Shown here: piece by piece, positions 1 to 8,987 of the stretch
Position numbering within the stretch: position 1 is the stretch's first letter
Layout of the letters: every line of letters starts with the position of its first letter
Assembly: GCA_006212015.1 (NCBI GenBank)
Contig: SDAY01000005.1
Location: forward strand, 1-43,500
Origin: Halothiobacillaceae bacterium
GTDB taxonomy: Bacteria > Pseudomonadota > Gammaproteobacteria > Halothiobacillales > Halothiobacillaceae
Direction: 5' to 3'
Length of the DNA stretch: 43,500 nucleotides
Made by a program: the position numbers and the translations under genes
Notes under the pieces: generated by a model
Seen by the model: the letters and a program-made list of their open reading frames with translations, nothing else
What the model was told of the DNA's origin: nothing
The model's database searches: none

Positions 1-63
1 TCAACCGCCTCAACCGCCTCAACCGCTTCGACCGCTTCGACCGCTTCGACCGCCTCGACGGCT
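1..63. repeat. Seven tandem 9-bp units inside chpA
   Basis: Seven head-to-tail 9-base units (consensus tcRaccgcY, the last one diverged) run from the window edge to 63. On the minus strand each encodes Ala-Val-Glu, giving an acidic repeat linker in ChpA. The array may continue past the left edge. Nine-base units keep the frame when copy number changes, so length variation between strains is plausible. Confidence 0.85.
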
Positions 64-1883
64 TCGCCAAAGGCCTCCGGCTCTAACGGAACCTGCTCCC
101 CGACTGCCTCAGGCAAAGCTTGTTCAGCCGCACCCAAACGGACCAGGGCCGACTCCCCGTAATGCAAGACCCGTTCAGGGACATGAAGGTAATCTCGCAG
201 GTTCTCCAGGCCATATTCGAGGCTTGCGAATACATCGGCCACCGCCTCACGATCAGCCACGGATGGCCGCTCGGACTCGGTCATGCCAGCGGCATACCCG
301 ATGATGCCTTGCACCAACCGGGCCCAGTCCCGCATGCCCAGTATGTCGAAACTTCCGCGCACGCGCGCCAACAGCTGGGCGACTTCACCCATCCGCTGCT
401 GCGTCCCGCCGTCCTTCCACAGGGTCAGCAACCATTCCTTGCCAAGCAGAAGATCCTCCAGCCCCTGGCGGGCGAAGGTCTCCGTGGCGTCGGCAAGAAG
501 CGGGGCGGCCACGCCTTCATCCTCGCCAGCATGAGCCATGCCCATCCGCAAGCGATCCAGTTCGACATCCACCCGCATGAGGGTGGTGGCGATACGCTCC
601 CGCGCCGGCGCGTCAAGCGGCTGCCCACTCGCCTCAGCCTGGCGCAGGCGTCCAGCTTCCTCGGAGAGCATCTTGGCGGCGGCATCAAGTTCCAGCATGC
701 CCAGCGTGGCGGAGAGCTGCTCGAACTCGGACGACATGGCGATCATGGCCATCGTGTCATTCGCCCGCAAGGCAAGGTCGAATCGATCCTGCAGCGGTGC
801 CAGGGCGTCCTTGAGCTGATCCGCAGCCTGGGCCATCACCTCGGGCTGGGCGACCAGCAGGGCGGATTCCGCCGCCTCGAGTTCCAGTGGACCGGGCACG
901 CTCGCGGGCCAGGACAATGCATGCAAGGCCTGCTCAATGAGCGGCAGTTGTGACGCATACGGCGCGGCCAGCGCGATGACATCGTGAGCGAGCTCCAGGG
1001 CATCGAGACCAGCCAGCGGCGAATCGACCGCCGCTTCAGCGCGCATCTTGAGGTGGCGGTTAAGGCGACCGAGCAAAGGCTTGATGCCTGCCGCCTCGGC
1101 CAGACGCGGAAAATGCAGGCCTTGGGCAAGCTGCGTCGCACACCACCAGAGCAAGGCCTCTTCACGCAAGGCCGATGACGCCATCATCTCGCGGAACACG
1201 TCGGCGATGGCCCGATGAGCGCCTGGCTTGGCACGCAGCCAGTCCAGCAACGCACGCTCGAGCATGGGGCGTTGAGCCTGGGCAAGGTCACGCGCCTCCC
1301 CTGCGGAGACGGTTCGCACGCCCGAGGGCCCTGCCTGCACCAGCGCCAGCCGTTCGAGAAAACCCAGCGGTGAAAGCGAGGGCGCGGCTGTGGCGGCATC
1401 CGTGTGCGCGGCGCGGGCAAGCCCGTTGAAGGCTGCACGCAGCGCAAGGCTTGAAACCGCCTCGCCGCGGCGTTGCAGGTCCACAAAAAGCCGCGCGCGG
1501 GACAGCGCGACCATCAATGCCTCGACATGAGGTGCATCCGCACTGATGCGCCGATGTTCAAGGGCTTCGAGCACGCGCACGGACTGCAGCAGCAGCAGGC
1601 GTATCGCGGGCATGCCCAGCAGTCCCAGCACCCCGGCCAGGATAAGCGCCTGCTCCCGAACAGGTCCCAGTTCGGAAACCTGACCCGGATTCTGGGCAAA
1701 GGACTCAAGTCCGTCCTGCATGCGACCCCAGGCCTCCTTGAGCGCGGGACCGATCCAGGTCAGCGTGAGCGGATCGATGGCTGCAGCAGTTTCAGTACCC
1801 TGCGGCAACCTGGCTGCGCGCAGAGCACCGTGCCCCAGACCGGCCGAGGTCGACATCTCGTCATGCATGACGGCGGGCTCCAT
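1..1883 (-). CDS. chpA: ChpA/PilL-type hybrid chemotaxis histidine kinase, N-terminal part (runs off left edge)
   Basis: The reading frame is open on the minus strand from an ATG at 1883 (second in-frame ATG at 1868) to the window edge with no stop, about 627 codons. It follows pilJ by 38 bases, the place of chpA/pilL in type IV pilus chemosensory operons. The visible part is Ala/Leu-rich and helical, as expected for the N-terminal FimL-like and HPt-bearing region; the kinase, CheW and receiver domains would lie beyond the edge. In this family the protein autophosphorylates and passes phosphate to PilG and PilH to control pilus extension, retraction and cAMP. The last visible residues form a run of Ala-Val-Glu repeats (see the repeat entry), probably a flexible acidic linker. 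No clear Shine-Dalgarno sequence precedes either ATG, so the start is uncertain. Identity rests on position and general composition, because no catalytic motif is in view. Confidence 0.8.
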   Translation of the reverse strand, partial: MEPAVMHDEMSTSAGLGHGALRAARLPQGTETAAAIDPLTLTWIGPALKEAWGRMQDGLESFAQNPGQVSELGPVREQALILAGVLGLLGMPAIRLLLLQSVRVLEALEHRRISADAPHVEALMVALSRARLFVDLQRRGEAVSSLALRAAFNGLARAAHTDAATAAPSLSPLGFLERLALVQAGPSGVRTVSAGEARDLAQAQRPMLERALLDWLRAKPGAHRAIADVFREMMASSALREEALLWWCATQLAQGLHFPRLAEAAGIKPLLGRLNRHLKMRAEAAVDSPLAGLDALELAHDVIALAAPYASQLPLIEQALHALSWPASVPGPLELEAAESALLVAQPEVMAQAADQLKDALAPLQDRFDLALRANDTMAMIAMSSEFEQLSATLGMLELDAAAKMLSEEAGRLRQAEASGQPLDAPARERIATTLMRVDVELDRLRMGMAHAGEDEGVAAPLLADATETFARQGLEDLLLGKEWLLTLWKDGGTQQRMGEVAQLLARVRGSFDILGMRDWARLVQGIIGYAAGMTESERPSVADREAVADVFASLEYGLENLRDYLHVPERVLHYGESALVRLGAAEQALPEAVGEQVPLEPEAFGEAVEAVEAVEAVEAVEAVEAV

Positions 1884-1921
1884 TCATGGAATGCAGTGCG
1901 GAATTGGGCAAAGTCACCGTT

Positions 1922-3958
1922 TTACTCGGCTCCGGGCAGCTTGAAGCCCGATACGGAGGTGCGCAGTTCGTTCGCAAGGTCGGTGAGCTGACCGATCTTC
2001 TGCGAGGCGCTTTCGGTGTCCTTGACGGTGTGCGCGGTCTGCTCGGAGATGGCGTGCATCGTTTCCCGAATGCGCGCGGCCTGATCCAGCTGACCCTGCG
2101 CCGCCTGGGCGATCGCCTGGATTCGCTGGGCAAGCGCCGCGGATACGGATTCAATCTCTTCCAGCGAACGGCCGGCGTTTTCAGCCACCTTGGCGCCGCC
2201 CACCACGTTGGTCGTGGTCTGTTCCATCGACAACATCGCTTCGTGGGTGTCGGACTGAATGGTCTTCACCAGCGTTTCGATCTGCTTGGTCGCGTTGGCC
2301 ACGCGTTCCGCGAGGCGCTGGACCTCGTCCGCGACCACCGCGAATCCGCGACCCGCCTCGCCCGCCATCGCCGCCTGGATGGCCGCGTTCAGCGCGAGGA
2401 TGTTGGTCTGGTCGGCAATGTCGGTAATCAGGCCAACGATGTCACCAATCTCCTGGGATGATTCGCCCAGACGCTTGAGTCGCTTGGAGGTGTCCTGAAT
2501 CTGCTCGCGGATGCCTTCCATGCCCTGGATGGTATGGCGCACTGCCTCGCCGCCCTTGTGGGCCACCTCCATGGAGGACTGGGCTACCGCCACGGATTCA
2601 CGCGCCCCGTCCGCCACTTCACCCACCTTCGCCGCGATCATGCTGACCGCATCGCTCGCCTCTTCAATGCGAATGGCCTGTTCCTGGCTGGCCTCGGACA
2701 GGCGCATGGAGGTGGCCTGGGAGTCGTCCACCGAGCTACCCACCTGGGCCGCAGTACGCTGAATGGTGGCGACCAGGTCACGCAGCGCATCGATGGAGTA
2801 GTTCACGGAGTCGGCGATCGCGCCGGTGATGTCCTCGGTCACGGTCGCGTGACGGCTCAGGTCGCCTTCCGCGAGGTTCATCATTTCATCGAGCAGGCGC
2901 AGGATCGCCTGCTGGTTCCGCTCGTTCTGGGCCAGAGAGGCAGCCTCGCGACGACGCGCATCGCGCACCAGCACCACACCGAGCAGGATAACCAGGGCAA
3001 GCGTGCCTGCTGCGGCAACATAACCGACGATGTTGACCAGGAAGAGCTGGTCGTGGGTGATCGTCGATTCACGCTGCAGGTCACCGGCGGCCGCCACCAG
3101 CCCGGTCGATGTCATATCCACCTGCTCGAAGACCCTGGTTGCCTCGAGGATCTGCGGACCGCCCTGCATGATGGCGTCGATCGATTCACGCATGGCGCCG
3201 TACTTGACCGCGACCTGGCGCAGCTTCTCGCGGGCGGCGGGATCATCGACCCGCTGCATCTCGGCATCGCCTCGACCGGAGAGCATGGCCTCCAGAACGC
3301 GCTCGAACAGGGCGGCATCCCGGCCGAATTTCTCCAGCGCAACCGAGGCATTTTCCTCGCCGCGCAGCAGTTCACTGGCCGCCGTTTTCATGCGCAGGAC
3401 CAGGAACTGCTGACGCTGGGCCAGATAGGTCTGCGAAGGACTGACACCCGCGCGTACAATGGACTGCACCACCTCGTCGGAGAGCGCGATGATCTCGGGA
3501 ACCTCGCGAACGATGACATCGCTGGCCCCCTTGACCGTGGCGTAGACATCGCCCGTGGCCACGATCTTCTCCAGGCCTGGCTTGATCTGGTTCCAGTTGA
3601 ATGTCACCGCATCCAGTTTGGTCCGCATCGCGCCCTTGACCGGGGGCATCCGCACGGCCGGGTCACCCTTGTCCAGCTTTGCCAGGAGCGAGTCGAACAC
3701 CATCACCTTGACCTGAAGCTGGCTGGCCGCATCGGCCTGCCCCGTGACAGCCCGAAGGCCGTCACCAATGATGTCCGGGGTAAAACGTTCGACCTGAGAG
3801 GCTGTCAGACGCCACTGCAGGCGGTTGTGGTCCACATAGCCCACGTAGGTGAAAATCCCCACTGTTGTCACCAGCAGCAATGCCGAGAGGGCGATCAGCG
3901 GGACGATGAATCGCCCCATCCCGCGATTGCCTGCATCACCACGTTTCGTCTGAGCCAT
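1922..3958 (-). CDS. pilJ: PilJ, type IV pilus methyl-accepting chemoreceptor
   Basis: A 678-residue transmembrane chemoreceptor for twitching motility. It has an N-terminal membrane helix (about residues 17-41), a periplasmic helical sensor region (to about 300), a second membrane helix (about 305-328), a HAMP-like segment and a long cytoplasmic signalling coiled coil. The conserved hairpin tip is clear: [20 protein letters not shown] followed by [17 protein letters not shown]. The C-terminus ends in GFKLPGAE, as is typical of PilJ. It is thought to relay pilus or surface signals through the CheW-like PilI to the ChpA kinase. The ATG at 3958 follows a good ribosome site (aagggga on the minus strand). 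It lies 99 bases downstream of pilI in the same operon. Confidence 0.95.
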   Translation of the reverse strand: MAQTKRGDAGNRGMGRFIVPLIALSALLLVTTVGIFTYVGYVDHNRLQWRLTASQVERFTPDIIGDGLRAVTGQADAASQLQVKVMVFDSLLAKLDKGDPAVRMPPVKGAMRTKLDAVTFNWNQIKPGLEKIVATGDVYATVKGASDVIVREVPEIIALSDEVVQSIVRAGVSPSQTYLAQRQQFLVLRMKTAASELLRGEENASVALEKFGRDAALFERVLEAMLSGRGDAEMQRVDDPAAREKLRQVAVKYGAMRESIDAIMQGGPQILEATRVFEQVDMTSTGLVAAAGDLQRESTITHDQLFLVNIVGYVAAAGTLALVILLGVVLVRDARRREAASLAQNERNQQAILRLLDEMMNLAEGDLSRHATVTEDITGAIADSVNYSIDALRDLVATIQRTAAQVGSSVDDSQATSMRLSEASQEQAIRIEEASDAVSMIAAKVGEVADGARESVAVAQSSMEVAHKGGEAVRHTIQGMEGIREQIQDTSKRLKRLGESSQEIGDIVGLITDIADQTNILALNAAIQAAMAGEAGRGFAVVADEVQRLAERVANATKQIETLVKTIQSDTHEAMLSMEQTTTNVVGGAKVAENAGRSLEEIESVSAALAQRIQAIAQAAQGQLDQAARIRETMHAISEQTAHTVKDTESASQKIGQLTDLANELRTSVSGFKLPGAE

Positions 3959-4057
3959 GCGTATTTCCCCTTCGATGATTCAACGCATCAAGTTGCAGGT
4001 TGGAGCCATTCCAACCGGATGAATGATTTCGGGCGGCCGCCAAGGACCGCCCTTCAG

Positions 4058-4588
4058 TCAGAGCGCGGCGTGCCGAACAGCCTCGCCCCGCAATAGATCG
4101 TGCAGGTCGAGAATCATCCATGAGCGCCATGGCTCGACCACTTCTTCCCTGACACAGCCCGCCAGGCCCTCGGGAACCTGTCCCATCGGGCGGCGCGCAT
4201 CGACCTGAAAATGCCGCAGCCCCTGGGATTCGCTGACCACGAGCCCCAGCGGCCAGGACTCACCGCGAACCACAAGCACGCGGGTACGCGGGTCCGATTT
4301 CACCTGACCGCGCCCGAGCACACCCATCAGGTCGAACACCGGCGTCAGTTCGCCACGCAGATTGGCCACCCCCATGACCCAGGGCTTTGCCAAGGGCAAC
4401 CTGGCCATCACTGGCAGAGGAAGGATCTCGGTGACCTGCTCCAGCGGGCTGACAAAGCTCTCCTCGCCCGCCCGGAACGCAAGGGCTGTCCAGTGCCGGG
4501 CAACCTCCTCGCGACGAGGAAGGCCCGGGGCGCGTTCCGCCGCCAGGCTTTCCAGGGCACGCAGGCGCTCGAAGGCCGGGTTGCTCAC
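4058..4588 (-). CDS. pilI: PilI, CheW-like adaptor
   Basis: A 176-residue CheW-domain protein (domain about residues 30-165) that couples the receptor PilJ to the ChpA kinase in the twitching pathway. Typical CheW features are visible: a strand-rich start (WTALAFRAGEESFVSPLEQV), the segment VMGVANLRGELTPVFDL with its conserved N-x-R-G, and a LVVSESQGLRHF region. The start is GTG at 4588, one base after the pilH stop codon, with AGGATC in the end of pilH as a possible ribosome site. This suggests translational coupling with pilH. Confidence 0.93.
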   Translation of the reverse strand: MSNPAFERLRALESLAAERAPGLPRREEVARHWTALAFRAGEESFVSPLEQVTEILPLPVMARLPLAKPWVMGVANLRGELTPVFDLMGVLGRGQVKSDPRTRVLVVRGESWPLGLVVSESQGLRHFQVDARRPMGQVPEGLAGCVREEVVEPWRSWMILDLHDLLRGEAVRHAAL

Positions 4589-4589
4589 G

Positions 4590-4955
4590 TCAGATCCTGA
4601 TCAGATGGCGAATGGCCGCCAGCAACTGGGCTTCCTGCACGGGTTTGGTGAGGTATTCCTTGGCCCCCTGACGCATCCCCCAGATGCGGTCCGTTTCCTG
4701 ATCCTTGGTGGTGACCATGATGACCGGGATGGCTGCCGTCTCGGGCGTCTTGGTCAACTCGCGGGTCGCCTGGAAGCCATTCAGACCGGGCATGACCACG
4801 TCCATCAGCACCAGGTCGGGGATCAGGGCCTTGGCCTGGGCCACGCCTTCCTCGCCACTGGTCGCCAGGCTCACTTTCATGCCGTTGCGTTCCAGCATGC
4901 CCTGCAGGACATGACGCTCGGTGGGGGAATCATCAACGATCAGGACATGGGCCAT
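4590..4955 (-). CDS. pilH: PilH, single-domain response regulator
   Basis: A 121-residue stand-alone receiver (CheY-like) with the acidic pocket D8-D9, phospho-acceptor D52 in LVLMDVVMPG, and the conserved Lys in YLTKPV. In type IV pilus systems PilH is the receiver linked to pilus retraction and to acting as a phosphate sink opposite PilG. It lies between pilG and pilI, in the family's order. No output domain is present. Confidence 0.94.
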   Translation of the reverse strand: MAHVLIVDDSPTERHVLQGMLERNGMKVSLATSGEEGVAQAKALIPDLVLMDVVMPGLNGFQATRELTKTPETAAIPVIMVTTKDQETDRIWGMRQGAKEYLTKPVQEAQLLAAIRHLIRI

Positions 4956-4991
4956 GAAAATCAGCTCCGGGTGACAATGTTTTCAGGGTAT

Positions 4992-5438
4992 TCAAGCAAG
5001 GCTGCTGACCAGGGTGAGGCTCTCCGCCCCCGATCCCTTGCGCGCGTGCTGACGCAGGGCAGCCAGCAACTCATCGCTGGTGAACGGCTTGGTCAGATAG
5101 TCATCCGCGCCGACGATGCGCCCACGCGCCTTGTCGAAGATACTGTCCTTGCTTGACAGCAGGATGACCGGGGTGCGGCGGAAGCGGCGGTTGTTCTTGA
5201 TCAGGGCACAGGCCTGATAGCCGTCCAGGCGGGGCATCAGGATGTCGATGAAAATCAGATCGGGCTCGAAGACGGGAATGCGCCCCAGCGCATCAAAGCC
5301 GTCCACGGCCGAATCGACCGCGCAACCGGCCTTGGCCAGCAAGGTTTCAGCGGTACGGCGGATGGTCTTGCTGTCATCGACCACCATGACCTTGAGGCCG
5401 GCGAACTCGGCGCCTTGAACAGCTTCAGTCGTATCCAT
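4992..5438 (-). CDS. pilG: PilG, single-domain response regulator
   Basis: A 148-residue receiver protein and the first gene of the minus-strand pilGHIJ-chpA operon. D21-D22, phospho-acceptor D65 (FIDILMPRLDGYQ) and K117 (YLTKPF) are present, and KTIRRTAETLL is a hallmark of PilG. The open frame extends upstream to 5756, but that extension overlaps gshA and has no family similarity. I therefore start at the ATG at 5438 (MDTTEAVQG), which gives a family-like length. PilG promotes pilus extension and, in Pseudomonas, cAMP production. The 263-base gap to gshA must carry the divergent promoters. Confidence 0.93.
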   Translation of the reverse strand: MDTTEAVQGAEFAGLKVMVVDDSKTIRRTAETLLAKAGCAVDSAVDGFDALGRIPVFEPDLIFIDILMPRLDGYQACALIKNNRRFRRTPVILLSSKDSIFDKARGRIVGADDYLTKPFTSDELLAALRQHARKGSGAESLTLVSSLA

Positions 5439-5566
5439 CTTGGCGTGCCCTTGACGAGTGCGTGATGCTTGTAACGATTCGGTAGCCGAATTTAGCCCAC
5501 CCACCGAGCAAATCCAAGGCATTCCGCCGAAAAACCGATGCCCAGCCCCCTGGCTCATTGCGATCC

Positions 5567-5581
5567 ATGGATTCAATCCAT
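5567..5581. promoter_or_regulatory. 7-bp inverted repeat in the pilG-gshA intergenic region
   Basis: ATGGATT and AATCCAT form a perfect 7-bp inverted repeat around a single base, midway between the divergent pilG and gshA starts. The shape fits a dimeric repressor or activator site, but I recognise no specific regulator. A second dyad lies at 5642-5665. Confidence 0.3.
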
Positions 5582-5641
5582 CCATGATGACCAGCAACTT
5601 CAATGAGTTACACGACAACCCATGATGAAACAGGTTTTTTT

Positions 5642-5678
5642 GAGCCGATATCGGGCACTCGGCTCGGCCTGCTAAACT
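5642..5678 (+). promoter_or_regulatory. Inverted repeat and possible extended -10 promoter of gshA
   Basis: GAGCCGA (5642-5648) and TCGGCTC (5659-5665) form a 7-bp inverted repeat with a 10-base spacer, directly after a run of seven T (5635-5641). Just downstream TGCTAAACT (5670-5678) resembles an extended -10 element. No good -35 is visible. The first codon of gshA is at 5702 behind a strong ribosome site (aaggga), so transcription would start around 5685. Regulation through the dyad is a guess. Confidence 0.3.
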
Positions 5679-5701
5679 AACCGCAGTCGACAAGGGAAAC
5701 C

Positions 5702-7006
5702 ATGATGCCGCTGCTAGACGCCGTTCCATTCCTGACCACCGCGCAGCAAGGCCCACTGCAGGAGATCGAGTCCCACCTGCTGGACCGCCAGACCGTGATC
5801 GAGACCTGGTTCCGCCAGGCCTTCCTGGACACGCCCGCGCCCTTCTACTGCTCGGTTGACCTGCGCAACGCGGGCTTCAAGCTCGCCCCGGTGGACACCA
5901 ACCTGTTTCCGGCCGGCTTCAACAACCTGAACCCCGCCTTCGCGCCGCTCTGCATCCACGCCCTGCAATCCGCCATGGAGCACCTCTGCCCCAAGGCGCG
6001 CGGCCTGCTGCTGCTGCCCGAGCGCCACACGCGCAATCTCTACTACCTGGAGAACGTCGCCACCCTGCGCGACCTGGCCGAGCAGGCCGGCTTCGAGGTC
6101 AGGGTCGGCTCCCTGATCGAGGCGCAGACGGACGCCCTGACCGTGGCCCTGCCCTCCGGCCGCACGCTGACCCTGCTGCCGCTCGAACGCAAGGGCTCCC
6201 GCATCGAGGCGGGGGGCTTCTCGCCCTGCGCGGTGGTGCTGAACAACGACCTGTCCGCCGGCGTGCCCGCCATCCTCGAGGGCCTGGAGCAGACTGTCAT
6301 CCCGCCGCTGGGCCTTGGCTGGTGGAAGCGCAGGAAATCCGACCACTTCCGCCATTACGATGCCGTGGCGCATGAGTTCGCCGCCATGGCCGGCATCGAT
6401 CCCTGGCTGGTCAACCCCTTGTTCGACAACTGCGGCGACATCGACTTCATGCAGCGCGAGGGCGAGGACTGCCTGGCCGAGCGGGTGGAGAAGCTACTTG
6501 CGCGCATCAAGGCGAAATATGCCGAATACGGCATCGATCGCGAGCCGTTCGTCGTCGTCAAGGCCGATTCGGGCACCTACGGCATGGGCGTGATGATGGC
6601 CCGCTCGGTCGAGGAGGTGCGCAACCTCAACCGCAAGGAGCGCACCCGCATGGCCGCCAGCAAGGAAGGCCTCGGCATCTCGCGGGTGATCGTGCAGGAA
6701 GGGGTGTACACCTTCGAGGACATCGCCGGCGCGGTCGCCGAACCGGTGGTCTACATGATCGATCGCTTCGTGGTCGGCGGCTTCTACCGCGTGCACACCC
6801 AGCGCGGCATCGACGAGAACCTGAACGCCCCCGGCGCGCACTTCATGCCGCTGGCCTTCGCCGACGCCTGCACCACGCCGGACTGCCAGCTCTCCCCCGA
6901 CGCCCCGCCCAACCGCTTCTACGCCTACGGCGTGATCGCCCGCCTGGCCCTGCTGGCGGCGGCGCGGGAGCAGGCCGAGGCCCGCCAGCAGGAAGGCAGC
7001 GCATGA
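5702..7006 (+). CDS. gshA: Glutamate-cysteine ligase (Acidithiobacillus/Nitrosomonas-type GshA)
   Basis: A 434-residue enzyme for the first step of glutathione synthesis, ATP-dependent joining of glutamate and cysteine. It does not resemble the E. coli GshA fold family. It matches the separate proteobacterial family recognised by its N-terminal segment (YCSVDLRNAGFKLAPVDTN, then LFPAGFNNL) and by FVVVKADSGTYGMGVMM, a glycine-rich ATP-grasp-like loop. Start ATG at 5702 (MMPLLD), with aaggga seven bases upstream. The end overlaps gshB by ATGA, so both glutathione enzymes are translationally coupled. A frame on the opposite strand is a shadow. Confidence 0.92.
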   Translation: MMPLLDAVPFLTTAQQGPLQEIESHLLDRQTVIETWFRQAFLDTPAPFYCSVDLRNAGFKLAPVDTNLFPAGFNNLNPAFAPLCIHALQSAMEHLCPKARGLLLLPERHTRNLYYLENVATLRDLAEQAGFEVRVGSLIEAQTDALTVALPSGRTLTLLPLERKGSRIEAGGFSPCAVVLNNDLSAGVPAILEGLEQTVIPPLGLGWWKRRKSDHFRHYDAVAHEFAAMAGIDPWLVNPLFDNCGDIDFMQREGEDCLAERVEKLLARIKAKYAEYGIDREPFVVVKADSGTYGMGVMMARSVEEVRNLNRKERTRMAASKEGLGISRVIVQEGVYTFEDIAGAVAEPVVYMIDRFVVGGFYRVHTQRGIDENLNAPGAHFMPLAFADACTTPDCQLSPDAPPNRFYAYGVIARLALLAAAREQAEARQQEGSA

Positions 7007-7959
7007 AGCTTGGGATGGTGATGGACCCCATCGACTCCATCAAACCCTACAAGGACTCCAGCTTCGCCATGCTGCTCGCCGCCCAGCGGCGCGGCTGGAG
7101 CTGCGGGTACTTCGAACTGGGCGACCTGTTCGTGCGCGACGGCCGTGCCTTCGGCCATGCCCGTCCGGTCGAGGTGCGTGACGACACGACCGACTGGTTC
7201 ACCCTGGGCGAGCCGCGCCTCATGCCGCTCGGCGAGCTGGACATCCTGCTGATGCGCAAGGATCCCCCGTTCGACGCCCGCTACCTGCACGCCACCCAGA
7301 TCCTCGCCCTGGCCGAACGTGACGGCGCCCTGGTCGCCAACCGCCCGGCCGCGCTGCAGGCGGTCAACGAGAAGCTGTTCGCCACCCACTTCCCGGACTG
7401 CATCCCGCCCACCCTGGTCAGCAGCCGCGAGCAGGACATCCGTGCCTTCCTCGATACGCACGGCGAGATCGTGCTCAAGCCGCTGGACGTGATGGGCGGC
7501 CAGGGCGTGTTCCGCATCGCGCGCGGCGACATGAACCTGGGCACCGCCGTCGAGCTGCTGACCCGGAACGGCCAGCAGTGGATCATGGCGCAGAAGTTCC
7601 TGCCCGCCGTCAGCCAAGGCGACAAGCGCATCCTGCTGATCGACGGCGAGCCCGTGCCCTACGCGCTGGCGCGCATCCCGCCCTCGGGCGAGTTCCGCGC
7701 CAACCTCGCGGCCGGCGGGCGCGGCGTCGGCGTCCCGCTTTCCGAGCGCGACCGCTGGCTGTGCGCCCGGATCGGCCCGACCCTGCGCGCCATGGGTCTC
7801 TATTTCGTCGGCCTCGACGTGATCGGCGACTTCGTCACCGAGATCAACGTCACCAGTCCGACCTGCATCCGCGAACTCGATGCCTGCTACGGCCTCGACA
7901 TCGCGGGCGACCTGCTCGATGCGCTCGCCCGCCACCGGAGCGCCGCCTCCGCGCCATGA
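7003..7959 (+). CDS. gshB: Glutathione synthetase
   Basis: A 318-residue ATP-grasp enzyme that adds glycine to gamma-glutamylcysteine. The N-terminal MKLGMVMDPIDSIKPYKDSS is diagnostic of bacterial GshB. The ATP-grasp part shows IVLKPLDVMGGQGVFRI, and the substrate and metal region shows DVIGDFVTEINVTSPT. Length is normal for the family (about 315). It overlaps gshA upstream and apbE downstream by four bases each. In Pseudomonas gshB is also the gene divergent from pilG's neighbourhood; here gshA lies between them. Confidence 0.96.
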   Translation: MKLGMVMDPIDSIKPYKDSSFAMLLAAQRRGWSCGYFELGDLFVRDGRAFGHARPVEVRDDTTDWFTLGEPRLMPLGELDILLMRKDPPFDARYLHATQILALAERDGALVANRPAALQAVNEKLFATHFPDCIPPTLVSSREQDIRAFLDTHGEIVLKPLDVMGGQGVFRIARGDMNLGTAVELLTRNGQQWIMAQKFLPAVSQGDKRILLIDGEPVPYALARIPPSGEFRANLAAGGRGVGVPLSERDRWLCARIGPTLRAMGLYFVGLDVIGDFVTEINVTSPTCIRELDACYGLDIAGDLLDALARHRSAASAP

Positions 7960-8987
7960 CCCGACCTGCGCTCTTGGCCCTGCTCACGGCCGCCCTGCTC
8001 GGCTGCACGCGGGATGCGCCCGTGCAGACCCAGGGCTTCCTGCTCTACGGCATGATGATCCAGCTCAGCCTGCCCGGCACGGATGCGGCACGCATGGAAG
8101 CGGCTCTGGCGACGGTCGAGCTGACCGTGAAGCAGGAGTACGGCACACTGCATCCCTGGCAGGAATCGCCGCTGACCCGCCTCAACAGCGCGCTCCCCAC
8201 AGGCGAGTGGGCGCCGCTGGAGCCCGGGCTGCGCGACATCATCGAACGCACCACACAGCTCGAGCGTGACAGCGACGCCGCCTTCTCCCCCGCCATCGGC
8301 GCCCTGGTCAAGCTGTGGGGCTTCCACTCCAGCGACCCCGACCGCCCGCGCACGCCGCCCGCGCAGGCTGACATCAAACGCCTGATGACCCCGCCGCCGC
8401 GCATGAGCGACCTGGAGATCGACGGCGAGCAGATTCGCTGCCGCAACCCCCTGCTCCAGCTCGACTTCAATGCGGTGGCCGAGGGCTGGGCCGCCGAAAA
8501 GGCCGCGCAACGCCTGCATCAACAGGGCATCCACGATGCACTGATCGACGCGGGCGGCGACCTGCGCATTCTCGGCAGGGCCGGTGACCGGCCGTGGCGC
8601 GTGGCGCTGCAGGACCCGTTCGAGGACGGCCCGATGGCCGGGCTGGAGGTCGAGGGCGATACCGCCGTATTCACCTCCGGCCGCTATCGCAAGCGCTTCG
8701 AGCACGAGGGCACAAGCTACGCCCACGTCATCGACCCGCGTGATGGCTGGCCCTCGGACGGGGTGATCGCCGCGACCGTGGTCACCCACGATGCCGTGCT
8801 GGCCGATGCCGCCGCCACCGCGCTGGTCGCGGCAGGCCTTGACGAGGCCCCCGCCGTCGCGCGACGCATGGGTGTGGACCGCTTCCTGCTGGTCGACGAA
8901 ACACGCCAGCTGCGGGTGAGCCCGGCACTGGCGCCCCTGATCGAGGTCTTGCGCAAGGATCGCCCACTGGTCATCCTGCCGCCATGA
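7956..8987 (+). CDS. apbE: ApbE-family FMN transferase, predicted lipoprotein
   Basis: A 343-residue protein of the ApbE family, which takes FMN from FAD and attaches it to Thr/Ser of periplasmic-facing flavoproteins such as Nqr and Rnf subunits. Visible motifs are LIDAGGDLRILG (about residues 195-206) and HVIDPRDGWPSDGV followed by DAVLADAAATALVAAG, the Mg2+ and FAD-binding end. The N-terminus (LLALLTAALLGC) is a lipoprotein signal with a lipobox Cys around residue 15. The frame extends upstream inside gshB, but the ATG at 7956 overlaps the gshB stop and gives a proper signal peptide. No Nqr or Rnf gene is in the window. This gene interrupts the gshB-tonB adjacency known from Pseudomonas. 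Confidence 0.92.
   Translation: MTRPALLALLTAALLGCTRDAPVQTQGFLLYGMMIQLSLPGTDAARMEAALATVELTVKQEYGTLHPWQESPLTRLNSALPTGEWAPLEPGLRDIIERTTQLERDSDAAFSPAIGALVKLWGFHSSDPDRPRTPPAQADIKRLMTPPPRMSDLEIDGEQIRCRNPLLQLDFNAVAEGWAAEKAAQRLHQQGIHDALIDAGGDLRILGRAGDRPWRVALQDPFEDGPMAGLEVEGDTAVFTSGRYRKRFEHEGTSYAHVIDPRDGWPSDGVIAATVVTHDAVLADAAATALVAAGLDEAPAVARRMGVDRFLLVDETRQLRVSPALAPLIEVLRKDRPLVILPP

Noticed and set aside
120-953. Long plus-strand frame of 277 codons at the left end
   Set aside because: It is the antisense shadow of chpA, whose minus-strand frame is open through the whole region and fits the operon.
2534-4096. 520-codon plus-strand frame across pilJ
   Set aside because: His/Arg-rich antisense translation of the clearly recognisable pilJ; no family resemblance.
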